Assembly: GCA_030840615.1 (NCBI GenBank)
Contig: JAVEEE010000172.1
Location: forward strand, 1-6,127
Direction: 5' to 3'
From: Frankiaceae bacterium
GTDB taxonomy: Bacteria; Actinomycetota; Actinomycetes; JAFAQI01
DNA: 6,127 nucleotides
The notes under the pieces are model-generated. The model did not search any database. It had not been told where the DNA came from and was given only the letters and a program-made list of their open reading frames with translations. Below are positions 1-5,701 of the stretch, piece by piece. Made by a program: the position numbers and the translations under genes. The first letter of the stretch is position 1. The number at the start of each line of letters is the position of its first letter.

Positions 1-52
1 TGTTGACGCACCCTTGGCGGCCCACCATGGGGGCAGCAGAGAGGGGCTTTTC

Positions 53-427
53 ATGACCACGACGACTGCCCGAGGTGCGACCGGACCGCGCCACCGTAAC
101 GAGATCGTCCTCGTGGGCGAGATCAGCCTCGCGCCGCGCGAACGCCTGCTGACGAGTGGCGAGGAGGTCGTGACGTTCCGGCTCGACGTTGCGCGCGACG
201 ACGACAGCGGCACCGCACGCGACTCGTTCGAGTGCACGGTGCACTCCACCCGGCTACGCCGCAGCGCCGCCGCGTGGCAGAAGGGCGACGCGCTGGAGGT
301 CTCCGGGGCGGTCCGGCGGCGCTTCTACCGTGTCGGCGCCGCATCCCGGCCGTTCGTCGTCGTCGACGTCGAGCGGGCCCGCCGGCTGTCGAGCCGATCG
401 CTCACGCGTCGGCAAATGCACGGATGA
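53..427 (+). CDS. Single-stranded DNA-binding protein-like OB-fold protein (SSB paralogue, 124 aa)
   Basis: This is probably a small cytoplasmic protein that binds single-stranded DNA during replication, repair or recombination. The body looks like an SSB OB fold: an N-terminal strand around residues 17-24 (NEIVLVGE), a strand with V-T-F-R-L-D-V at 40-46, a D-S-F-E-C-T-V strand at 57-63, an A-W-Q-K-G-D-A-L-E-V-S-G segment at 74-85, and a final hydrophobic strand at 101-106. The ATG at 53 is chosen because a purine-rich AGAGAGGGG (38-46) lies just upstream. A TTG at 14 in the same frame would add 13 residues but has no such site. At 124 aa it is shorter than a replicative SSB. It has no glycine-rich linker and no acidic DDxPF-type tail, and ends in a basic tract instead. 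Its last 26 bp overlap the 3' end of the convergent DUF1015 gene. The fold assignment is fairly secure, but the specific role is unknown. Confidence 0.8.
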   Translation: MTTTTARGATGPRHRNEIVLVGEISLAPRERLLTSGEEVVTFRLDVARDDDSGTARDSFECTVHSTRLRRSAAAWQKGDALEVSGAVRRRFYRVGAASRPFVVVDVERARRLSSRSLTRRQMHG

Positions 428-1706
428 CCAGCCCGGTGGCAGGCTTCGGAACGAACAGGGTCGACTTGCGTGGCATCCGGTCGCCCGCGGCAGCGACCGC
501 GGCAACATCTGCGACCGGCGTCGGGTTCAACAGCAACGCGCTGCCCTGCGACTGCCGGGCGGCGGCAACGGCGGCCGGCACGTCGTGCTTGAAGTCCACG
601 ACCTCCTCCCGATCCTCGAGATCCCACAGGGTCGCGATCAGGTAGCGGTGCGCGATCGTGACATCCAGCGACCGCCAAGCGGCGGACCGGTCGCTCGGCA
701 GCGCTTCGGCCAGTGCGCGGTCGTCGGGCTCCGTGAGCAGCCAGGAGCTGTTGCCGTCCGTGACCACGAACGCCGTGCCGTCCACGCCCGCCTTTGCCAG
801 CGCGTCGAGGGCGTCGTCCACGCCACCGGGCACCGGCCTGGCCCGGAACCCCGCGGCGGCGCGTTCCGCCGCATCAGCCGCGGCCAGGCCGGGCACCACG
901 CGATGAATCGCATGCACCTGTGGTCCGAACGCCGATCCGTCCACGAGCAGCGCAAGCCCGAGGTCCCACGGCCCCGGGCCGTCCCCTGCTGCATGCCGAT
1001 CGGCCTGATACCGCTGGAATGTCGCGTAGCGGTGATGCCCGTCGGCGATCACCGCGCGGCGACCGCGTAGATCCGTGGCCACGGCGGCGTGCGCCGCGAC
1101 GTCCGTGACCGCCCAGAGCCGGTGCCGAATCCCGTCCGGCGTCGTGACGTCGGCCAGGGGCGCGTCGCGGTCGACCTCGGCAACCAACCGGCTCGCGGCG
1201 CCACCGCCGTCGTAGACAAGGAAGATCGGCTCCACGTCGGCTTCGGTCGCGGCCATGAGCGCCAGTCGATCCGCCACCGGCCCGGCCATCGTGTTCTCGT
1301 GCGGCAGGACGATTCCGTCTTCTGCCGGCGTCAGACCCAGCGCTCCGACGAGGCCACGCTGCACGTGCCCGTCGGCCTGCTCCTCGTAGACGTAGAGCGC
1401 GGGTTCCGGGTCCGGCTGAAGGACGCCCTGGTGCCGCCAGTCCTGCAGCCGGCGACCGGCTGCCTCGTACCGGTTGCCCTGTCCCACCTCGTCTCGAGGC
1501 AGCGTGAGGCGAACCACGTTCAGCGGATCCCGACCTTCCAACTCGGCCTGTTGGTCGGCGTCGATGACGTCGTACGGCGGTGCCAGCACCGACGCGAGGT
1601 CGACGCGATCCTCGGCGTACCGAAGCGCCCGGAACGGCGCGAGCACCAGACCCTCCGGCCGGGGCGGGACGGTAGGAATGCCAGGAGCGGAGGGGCCGTT
1701 GCGCAT
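402..1706 (-). CDS. DUF1015 family protein (434 aa)
   Basis: This is a conserved protein of unknown biochemical function. Family hallmarks are visible along the whole length: an N-terminal APFRALRY segment (23-30) followed by V-L-A-P-P-Y-D-V-I (40-48), N-V-V-R-L-T-L-P (63-70), L-P-H-E-N-T-M (134-140), the signature A-D-G-H-H-R-Y-A-T (221-229), and a C-terminal M-P-R-K-S-T-L-F-V-P-K-P-A-T-G-L-V-I-R (411-429). The length fits the family and the gene looks intact. Some relatives are annotated as ParB/Spo0J-like, which should not be taken as a function. The open frame continues upstream, but ATG 1706 is preferred because it precedes the APFRALRY block by about 22 residues and has a TACGAT hexamer 7 nt before it. 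No Shine-Dalgarno site is visible, which suggests a leaderless message. It is divergent from the TPR gene and convergent with the SSB-like gene. I see no signal peptide or membrane segment. Confidence 0.93.
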   Translation of the reverse strand: MRNGPSAPGIPTVPPRPEGLVLAPFRALRYAEDRVDLASVLAPPYDVIDADQQAELEGRDPLNVVRLTLPRDEVGQGNRYEAAGRRLQDWRHQGVLQPDPEPALYVYEEQADGHVQRGLVGALGLTPAEDGIVLPHENTMAGPVADRLALMAATEADVEPIFLVYDGGGAASRLVAEVDRDAPLADVTTPDGIRHRLWAVTDVAAHAAVATDLRGRRAVIADGHHRYATFQRYQADRHAAGDGPGPWDLGLALLVDGSAFGPQVHAIHRVVPGLAAADAAERAAAGFRARPVPGGVDDALDALAKAGVDGTAFVVTDGNSSWLLTEPDDRALAEALPSDRSAAWRSLDVTIAHRYLIATLWDLEDREEVVDFKHDVPAAVAAARQSQGSALLLNPTPVADVAAVAAAGDRMPRKSTLFVPKPATGLVIRAFADA

Positions 1707-1713
1707 GGCGCGA

Positions 1714-1719
1714 ATCGTA
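1714..1719 (-). promoter_or_regulatory. Candidate -10 hexamer (TACGAT) for leaderless DUF1015 transcript
   Basis: On the minus strand TACGAT is followed by the 7-nt spacer TCGCGCC and then the ATG at 1706. This places the likely transcription start at or next to the A of the start codon. TANNNT about 7 nt before a start codon, with no ribosome-binding site, is the known signature of leaderless genes in actinobacteria. No good -35 element is visible about 17 nt upstream. Confidence 0.55.
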
Positions 1720-1793
1720 CGGACGTGGCTGCCGGCCCCGCCGCCTCGGGTGCGCCAGCCCGGGCCGCAAGGGGAGTGGTAGGACCAGCGGGT

Positions 1794-1805
1794 AAAGGAG
1801 AGGAG
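1794..1805 (+). promoter_or_regulatory. Ribosome-binding site for the TPR gene
   Basis: AAAGGAGAGGAG lies 10 nt before the GTG at 1816, measured from its last G, and is the strongest Shine-Dalgarno-like stretch in the window. It fixes GTG 1816 as the start of the TPR protein, which has no ATG near its N-terminus. Confidence 0.65.
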
Positions 1806-1815
1806 CGGCCAGCTC

Positions 1816-2211
1816 GTGGACAGTCCACCGACCACACCGCCGAGCGGTGACGTCTTGGAGTGGTACCGCCGCGGCGTGCGGCTGCTCGAGGCGGGTAATC
1901 CCGCAGCAGCCGCCGCCCTGCTGGAGCACGTCGTGCGGGCCGAGCCCGACTTGCGAAGTGTGCGCGAGGCACTCGCTCGAGCCCAGTTCGACTCCGGCGC
2001 GCTCGACCTGGCGCGGGAGAACTTCGCCGCGATCGTGGCGGACAATCCGACCGACGACTACGCCCAGTTCGGGCTCGGGCTCGCCGCCAGTCGACTTGGC
2101 GACTTCGAGGACGCGATCGAGCACCTGGCGCTGGCCGTCGCGATGCGGCCCGACAACCGCGACTACGCCGCCGCGCTCCGGCACGCTCGGGCCGCACGCA
2201 GCCGCCGGTGA
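1816..2211 (+). CDS. Three-unit tetratricopeptide repeat (TPR) protein (131 aa)
   Basis: This is a small soluble protein built almost wholly from three contiguous 34-residue TPR units at residues 13-46, 47-80 and 81-114. Each ends in a near-consensus turn (AEPDL, DNPTD, RPDN), and two carry a central GN/GD followed by A or F and A. TPRs form helix-turn-helix scaffolds for protein-protein contacts, so an adaptor or chaperone-like role is likely. No catalytic residues, signal peptide or membrane segment are visible. The tail (115-131) is short and Arg/Ala-rich. The GTG start has a strong ribosome-binding site at 1794-1805. The gene overlaps the HAD phosphatase start by 4 bp (GTGA), so the two are very probably co-translated. 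A TPR-like gene directly before this phosphatase matches, from memory, the Rv1691-Rv1692 order in M. tuberculosis. The binding partner is unknown; the adjacent phosphatase is a reasonable guess. Confidence 0.9.
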   Translation: MDSPPTTPPSGDVLEWYRRGVRLLEAGNPAAAAALLEHVVRAEPDLRSVREALARAQFDSGALDLARENFAAIVADNPTDDYAQFGLGLAASRLGDFEDAIEHLALAVAMRPDNRDYAAALRHARAARSRR

Positions 2212-3239
2212 GAGGACCCAGCAGATCCGACGAGATCTCGTTGCGGTTCAGCGAGCTACCGCTCGTGGACGTCTACGACGGACTTCTCATCGATCTCGAC
2301 GGGGTGATCCAGCTCGACGACCAGCCCGTGGCCGGCGCACCCCAGGCCCTCGATCGACTTCGGCGGCGGGCAGTGCGCATCGCGTTCGTCACCAACAACG
2401 CGGCCCGGTCGCCGGCCGACGTCGCCGCCCGCTTGCACCATCTCGGAGTGCCGGCCGACGTCGAACAGATCGTCACGTCTGCCATGGCCGCCGCCAACCT
2501 CTTGGCGGGCGATCTCGCACCCGGATCTCGCGTGCTCGTCGTCGGTGGGACCGGCCTCGTTGCAGCGATCAGCAGGGCGGGCCTCACGCCTGTCAGCAGC
2601 GCGGACGACGGTCCGGTCGCCGTCGTCCAGGGCTGGGGGCCGGACGTGGGCTGGGCCGAGCTGGCGGAAGCGGCGGTTGCCCTGCGTTCGGGGGCTCGCT
2701 GGGTCGTGACGAACCGCGACCGGACGCTGCCCTCACCGCGTGGTCCGCTGCCGGGCTCCGGCGCGCTCGTCGCCGCACTTGTCACGGCCACCGACCGAGA
2801 GCCGGACGTGGTCGTCGGAAAGCCCCAGCCCGGGTTGTTCACCACGGCAGCCACGCGGCTGGGAGCCGAACGTCCGCTCATGATCGGTGACCGGCTGGAT
2901 ACCGACATAGCCGGCGCCGCAGCCGCGGGTATGCCCGGGCTCCTGGTCCTGACCGGGGTCGCGCGCCCCCTGGATCTCCTTGGCGGACGTCCCCTCGAGC
3001 GCCCCGCCTACGTGGGCCGCGACGTGACCGCGGTCGAGACCTCACATCCAGCCGTCTCGGTCGACGGCGTTGCGGCTCGATGCGGCGAGGTCGTCGTGAC
3101 AGCAGCCGGTGACGTCAACGGCGACCCGGCATCAGGTGACGGGCTCGACGGCCTCCGTGCCGCGTGCGTTCTCGCGTGGAATGGCGTGCTGCCCGAGCAG
3201 GCGTACGGCCAGGTAATACGAAGACTGAATCTCAGCTGA
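2208..3239 (+). CDS. HAD-IIA family phosphatase (NagD-like, probable glycerol-3-phosphate phosphatase, 343 aa)
   Basis: This is a cytoplasmic Mg-dependent phosphatase of the haloacid dehalogenase superfamily. Motif I is D29-L-D31-G-V with the nucleophile at D29, motif II is T62 in F-V-T-N-N-A-A-R, motif III is K205 in V-V-V-G-K-P-Q-P-G, and motif IV is G-D228-R-L-D-T-D233. The cap has the C2/NagD pattern V-V-T-N-R-D (166-171) and G-S-G-A-L-V-A-A-L (183-191). All catalytic residues are present. A C-terminal extension of about 75 residues after 268 ends in an A-W-N-G-V-L...Y-G-Q-V-I-R-R-L pattern. It corresponds to the GNAT-like tail known from M. tuberculosis Rv1692, a glycerol-3-phosphate phosphatase linked to phospholipid glycerol recycling. 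The substrate assignment rests on that resemblance and on gene order. GTG 2208 overlaps the TPR stop and has no Shine-Dalgarno site of its own, so translation is probably coupled. A TTG at 2241 would give a slightly shorter form and is less likely. Confidence 0.9.
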   Translation: MRGPSRSDEISLRFSELPLVDVYDGLLIDLDGVIQLDDQPVAGAPQALDRLRRRAVRIAFVTNNAARSPADVAARLHHLGVPADVEQIVTSAMAAANLLAGDLAPGSRVLVVGGTGLVAAISRAGLTPVSSADDGPVAVVQGWGPDVGWAELAEAAVALRSGARWVVTNRDRTLPSPRGPLPGSGALVAALVTATDREPDVVVGKPQPGLFTTAATRLGAERPLMIGDRLDTDIAGAAAAGMPGLLVLTGVARPLDLLGGRPLERPAYVGRDVTAVETSHPAVSVDGVAARCGEVVVTAAGDVNGDPASGDGLDGLRAACVLAWNGVLPEQAYGQVIRRLNLS

Positions 3240-3248
3240 AGGCTGAGG
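3230..3248. terminator. Hairpin between convergent genes, possible terminator
   Basis: CTCAGC (3231-3236) and GCTGAG (3242-3247) form a perfect 6-bp stem with a 5-nt loop, extended by a T-G wobble at 3230/3248. The hairpin contains the phosphatase stop codon and ends 2 nt before the SCP2-like stop. Beyond it on the minus strand the sequence is fairly T-rich (ATTCAGTCTTCGTATTA), so termination of the minus-strand gene is the better supported role. The plus side has no T-tract. Confidence 0.45.
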
Positions 3249-3249
3249 C

Positions 3250-3600
3250 CTAGAGACCGACGAGCGTTCGCAGTCGCAACAAATCGCGCACGCTCGCGGA
3301 GACCTGCACCCGGCCCCGGAGCCACGCATGCAGGAAGTCGTCGCGACCTTCCGCGAGGGCCACCAGCTGATCGCTGTCGAGGGTCAGACGCACGTCCACC
3401 TCGAGGTTGTCCCCGGACGCTTCGGCAACGTCGTGCACTCCGTGCTCGTCCAGCCGCCCGACGAAGGTCACGTCGAGGTCACTCACCCGGCAGGCGACCG
3501 TCCGCCGCGGAACATGACGGGCGCGCAGCTCCGGTTCCACCTCGCTGAGCGCCTCGACGAGAGCCTCGAGCGCGCTACGGCATTCCTCGACGCTCGCCAC
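3250..3600 (-). CDS. Small SCP2-like (sterol carrier protein 2 fold) protein (116 aa)
   Basis: This is a compact soluble protein that resembles the single-domain SCP2-like lipid-binding proteins of actinobacteria. Residues 5-26 form a likely amphipathic helix. They are followed by R-T-V-A-C-R-V-S-D-L-D-V-T-F-V-G (33-48), D-V-R-L-T-L-D-S-D-Q-L-V-A-L-A (69-83), and a closing segment with D-D-F-L-H-A-W-L-R-G-R-V-Q-V-S-A-S-V-R-D-L-L-R-L (87-110). The pattern of xDLxxLxxG, then xxxxGxLxVxG/A, then LLxLxxLL is typical of SCP2 C-termini. Codon usage and protein plausibility favour this strand over the opposing open frame at 3328-3696. GTG 3600 is the furthest-upstream start in the frame and has a purine-rich GGAAGAGGGGG (3603-3613) before it. 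The gene sits tail to tail with the phosphatase, separated by the hairpin. The ligand is unknown, and a lipid or steroid-like molecule is only a family-level guess. Confidence 0.8.
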   Translation of the reverse strand: MASVEECRSALEALVEALSEVEPELRARHVPRRTVACRVSDLDVTFVGRLDEHGVHDVAEASGDNLEVDVRLTLDSDQLVALAEGRDDFLHAWLRGRVQVSASVRDLLRLRTLVGL

Positions 3601-3641
3601 TGCCCCCTCTTCCGGCCCGGGTGTTCGGCTGGCGGCCCAGC

Positions 3642-3671
3642 TGTTCTGCTGCTGGGTGTTCTGTTGCTGGT
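3642..3671. repeat. 15-bp imperfect tandem duplication in the divergent spacer
   Basis: TGTTCTGCTGCTGGG (3642-3656) is followed directly by TGTTCTGTTGCTGGT (3657-3671), with 13 of 15 positions identical. A weaker relative, TGTTCGGCTGG, begins at 3622. The pair lies in the 160-bp spacer between the divergent SCP2-like gene and the tlyA operon. It could be operator half-sites or simple slippage. Confidence 0.7.
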
Positions 3672-3746
3672 CGTTCCCGGCGGCCCGGCACGCTAGCGCA
3701 TGACCCGCGGCGCGTCGGATACCGTCTGCGCCGGAAGGAGCCGCTC

Positions 3747-3764
3747 ATGGTGGATGCCCCGTGA
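3747..3764 (+). promoter_or_regulatory. Five-codon minicistron (MVDAP) leading the tlyA operon
   Basis: GGAAGGAG (3733-3740) is a strong ribosome-binding site, 6 nt before ATG 3747. That ATG opens a frame of only five codons (M-V-D-A-P), and its TGA (3762-3764) overlaps the GTG start of the 59-aa gene as GTGA. The ribosome-binding site is 20 nt from GTG 3761, too far for direct use. The minicistron may therefore load ribosomes and pass them on by termination-reinitiation. This is inference from spacing. A sequencing frameshift would be the alternative explanation. Confidence 0.5.
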
Positions 3765-3940
3765 CCGAGCAGCCAACACCGGCCGACGAGACCCCGGCGG
3801 AGGACGGCGTGCCTGCAGCCGACGACGCGCGCGCCCGGCTCGAATCGATCGACGAAGCTCCTCTGGACGAGCACGTCGGTGTCTACGAGGACGTCCACCG
3901 ACGGCTGCAGGAGGGCCTTGCCGACCTCGACGAGCGTTGA
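3761..3940 (+). CDS. Small acidic protein upstream of tlyA (59 aa, hypothetical)
   Basis: This short gene has no recognised domain. The protein has 18 Asp/Glu against 5 Arg and no Lys. It has a Pro/Ala/Asp-rich, probably disordered N-terminal half (2-22) and a likely helical C-terminal half containing L-D-E-H-V-G-V-Y-E-D-V-H-R-R-L-Q-E-G-L (35-53). It is accepted as real because it exactly fills the space before tlyA (stop TGA 3938-3940, one base, then ATG 3942), uses GTGA coupling to the minicistron upstream, and sits where M. tuberculosis has the similarly small Rv1693, as far as I recall. No signal peptide, cysteines or membrane segment are present. The function is unknown. Co-expression with tlyA is likely, and direct involvement in rRNA methylation is only a possibility. 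Confidence 0.75.
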   Translation: MTEQPTPADETPAEDGVPAADDARARLESIDEAPLDEHVGVYEDVHRRLQEGLADLDER

Positions 3941-3941
3941 C

Positions 3942-4748
3942 ATGGCAGCCAAGGCGCGGCTCGACGCCGAACTGGTCCGGCGAGGTCTGGCCCGCTCTCG
4001 CCAGCACGCGCAGGAGCTCGTCGCCACCGGACGCGTGCGGATCGCGGGCATGGTGGCGACAAAGCCGGCGACGGGCGTCGACCCCGCCGCCGCAGTCCAG
4101 GTCATGGACGCACCCGATGGCAACGACAACGCGTTCGTCTCCCGCGGTGGAAGCAAACTGGCCGGAGCTCTCGGCGACCTCGGCGGGCCGACGATCGCGG
4201 GTCGGCGCTGTTGTGATGCCGGCGCCTCCACGGGAGGCTTCACCGACGTCTTGCTCCGCGCCGGTGCCCGGGAAGTCGTCGCTGTCGACGTCGGCTACGG
4301 ACAGCTCGCCTGGTCGTTGCGCACGGACCCACGGGTCGTGGTGCTGGAACGCACGAACGTCCGCAGCCTTCAACCGGCTGCCCTCGGAGGCCTGGTCGAC
4401 GTGGTCGTGGCAGACCTGTCGTTCATCTCGCTCACCGTGGTGCTGCCGGCGCTGGCGGCGTGCACAAACCCGGAGGGCGACCTCGTGACTCTCGTGAAGC
4501 CGCAGTTCGAGGCGGGTCGTGAGGCAGTCGGCCGCGGCGGGGTGGTGCGCGACCCCGGTGTTCGGGCTGACGCCGTTCGCCGGGTGGCCGGCGCTGCCGG
4601 GCAGCTCGGCTGGGGATGTCGCGGCCTGGTCGCCAGTGCGTTGCCGGGGCCCGCGGGCAATGTCGAGTACTTCCTCTGGCTGCGCCGGGGGGCGGCCGCG
4701 CTGGCCGACGTGCGCCTGCTCGAGGCGATCGAAGCCGGGCCGGCGTGA
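3942..4748 (+). CDS. tlyA: 16S/23S rRNA 2'-O-ribose cytidine methyltransferase TlyA (268 aa)
   Basis: TlyA uses S-adenosylmethionine to methylate ribose 2'-OH groups of C1409 in 16S and C1920 in 23S rRNA. In mycobacteria its loss gives capreomycin and viomycin resistance. An N-terminal S4 RNA-binding domain covers about residues 5-62 (R-L-D-A-E-L-V-R-R-G-L-A-R-S-R, then G-R-V-R-I-A-G). An FtsJ/RrmJ-like Rossmann methyltransferase follows from V-S-R-G-G-S-K-L (66-73). SAM motif I is D92-A-G-A-S-T-G-G-F (92-100). The catalytic tetrad appears complete: K72, D158 (A-D-L-S-F-I-S), K186 (V-K-P-Q-F-E) and E242 (N-V-E-Y-F). The 268-aa length is typical. ATG 3942 follows the upstream stop by one base and is chosen because the S4 domain begins immediately after it; an in-frame start at 3879 would lie inside the preceding gene. 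The gene overlaps nadK by 4 bp. Historic haemolysin annotations of this family probably do not reflect its main role. Confidence 0.97.
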   Translation: MAAKARLDAELVRRGLARSRQHAQELVATGRVRIAGMVATKPATGVDPAAAVQVMDAPDGNDNAFVSRGGSKLAGALGDLGGPTIAGRRCCDAGASTGGFTDVLLRAGAREVVAVDVGYGQLAWSLRTDPRVVVLERTNVRSLQPAALGGLVDVVVADLSFISLTVVLPALAACTNPEGDLVTLVKPQFEAGREAVGRGGVVRDPGVRADAVRRVAGAAGQLGWGCRGLVASALPGPAGNVEYFLWLRRGAAALADVRLLEAIEAGPA

Positions 4749-5656
4749 GTCAACGGACGGTACTGCTCGTCACCCACACCGGTCGGCGCGCCGCCGTGGC
4801 GGCGGCGCGGGAGCTGGCCGGGCGGCTCGCGGAGGCGGGGCTCGACGTCCGGGTGCTCGAGGGCGAAGCCGCCGCGATCGGGTGCTCCGCGGTGACCGTC
4901 GTGCCCGCAGATGCTCAGGCCGGGGAGGGAGCGGAGCTCGTCGTGGCGCTCGGCGGAGACGGCACGCTGCTACGGGCGGCAGAGTTTGCCCGCCCGGCGA
5001 ACGCCGCTCTCCTGGGGGTGAACCTGGGTCACGTCGGCTTCCTCGCCGAAGCCGAGCGCAGCGACCTCGAGTCGACCGTTGAACGAATCCTCCAGTCGTC
5101 GTACGACGTCGAGGAGCGTCTCACCCTTGATGTCGTGGTCCGCCGCGGCGAGCGGGTGGTGGTCCAGAACTGGGCACTGAACGACGCCACCGTGGAGAAG
5201 GCCTCCCGCCAGCGGATGCTCGACCTCCTGGTCGAGGTCGACGGCCGACCCCTGTCCCGCTGGTCGGGCGACGGGGTCGTCTGTGCCACGCCCACCGGCT
5301 CCACCGCCTACGCGTTCTCGGCAGGCGGCCCAGTTGTCTGGCCGTCGGTCCAAGCGTTGCTCGTCGTCCCCATCAGCGCGCACGCGCTGTTCGCGCGACC
5401 GCTGGTCGTGTCGCCGGACTCGCGCGTTGCGGTCGAGCTTCTCAGCGGCGCTGGCGGCGCCATCGCCTTCTGCGACGGCAGGCGCACTCTCGAGCTCGCC
5501 GCCCACGACCGGATCGAGATCTCCCGCGGGGCCCATCCGATTCGACTGGTCCGGCTCACCAGCGCAGCGTTCACGGATCGACTCGTCAGCAAGTTCCATC
5601 TGTCCGTGCGGGGCTGGCGGGGTCCCACCGAAGATGAGCGCCCCGCCGGCGACTGA
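4745..5656 (+). CDS. nadK: NAD kinase (303 aa)
   Basis: NAD kinase phosphorylates NAD to NADP in the cytosol, using ATP or, in some actinobacteria, inorganic polyphosphate. The G-G-D-G-T motif is at 70-74 (catalytic D72) and is followed by G-V-N-L-G-H-V-G-F-L (91-100). The NAD-binding signature runs from S-G-D-G-V (174-178) through T-P-T-G-S-T-A-Y (182-189) to S-A-G-G-P (192-196). The C-terminal F-C-D-G-R-R (242-247) and F-T-D-R-L-V-S-K-F (276-284) are also typical of actinobacterial enzymes. The usual N-E pair is N146-D147 here (A-L-N-D-A-T-V-E-K), a conservative change in a normally well conserved motif. GTG 4745 overlaps the tlyA stop as GTGA and starts right before the first strand (T-V-L-L-V-T-H), so coupled translation from tlyA is likely. 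Length agrees with the roughly 300-aa family. Confidence 0.96.
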   Translation: MSQRTVLLVTHTGRRAAVAAARELAGRLAEAGLDVRVLEGEAAAIGCSAVTVVPADAQAGEGAELVVALGGDGTLLRAAEFARPANAALLGVNLGHVGFLAEAERSDLESTVERILQSSYDVEERLTLDVVVRRGERVVVQNWALNDATVEKASRQRMLDLLVEVDGRPLSRWSGDGVVCATPTGSTAYAFSAGGPVVWPSVQALLVVPISAHALFARPLVVSPDSRVAVELLSGAGGAIAFCDGRRTLELAAHDRIEISRGAHPIRLVRLTSAAFTDRLVSKFHLSVRGWRGPTEDERPAGD

Positions 5657-5670
5657 GCTGGTCCACCCGC

Positions 5671-5683
5671 GCGCCTGCGGCGC
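5671..5683. other. Short GC hairpin in the nadK-recN gap
   Basis: GCGCC (5671-5675), loop TGC, GGCGC (5679-5683) gives a perfect 5-bp GC stem in the 57-bp gap. There is no T-tract after it, so a role as terminator or attenuator is weakly supported. Confidence 0.25.
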
Positions 5684-5701
5684 TACCTCCCCGCACCCTC
5701 G

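Noticed and set aside
3..28. TTGACG (3-8) as a -35 element with CACCAT (23-28) as -10 for the SSB-like gene
   Set aside because: The -35 is good, but the spacer is only 14 bp and the -10 is poor; the window edge prevents judging the upstream context.
874..2184. Long Arg/Gly/Pro-rich minus-strand frame (436 codons) across DUF1015 and the TPR gene
   Set aside because: Low-complexity Arg/Gly/Ala composition typical of off-frame translation in GC-rich DNA; it overlaps two well-supported genes.
3328..3696. Open plus-strand frame of 122 codons opposite the SCP2-like gene, ending in a hydrophobic Leu/Val stretch
   Set aside because: The minus-strand protein has a coherent SCP2-like pattern and a ribosome-binding site. 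The plus frame has no recognisable domain, and its hydrophobic tail comes from the tandem repeat.
3691..3698. 8-bp palindrome CGCTAGCG in the divergent spacer
   Set aside because: Too short to call an operator without a second copy or conservation.
3720..3725. TACCGT as a -10 hexamer for the tlyA operon
   Set aside because: It would start transcription at about 3732, right at the ribosome-binding site, and no -35 is seen at the proper distance. TANNNT is common by chance.
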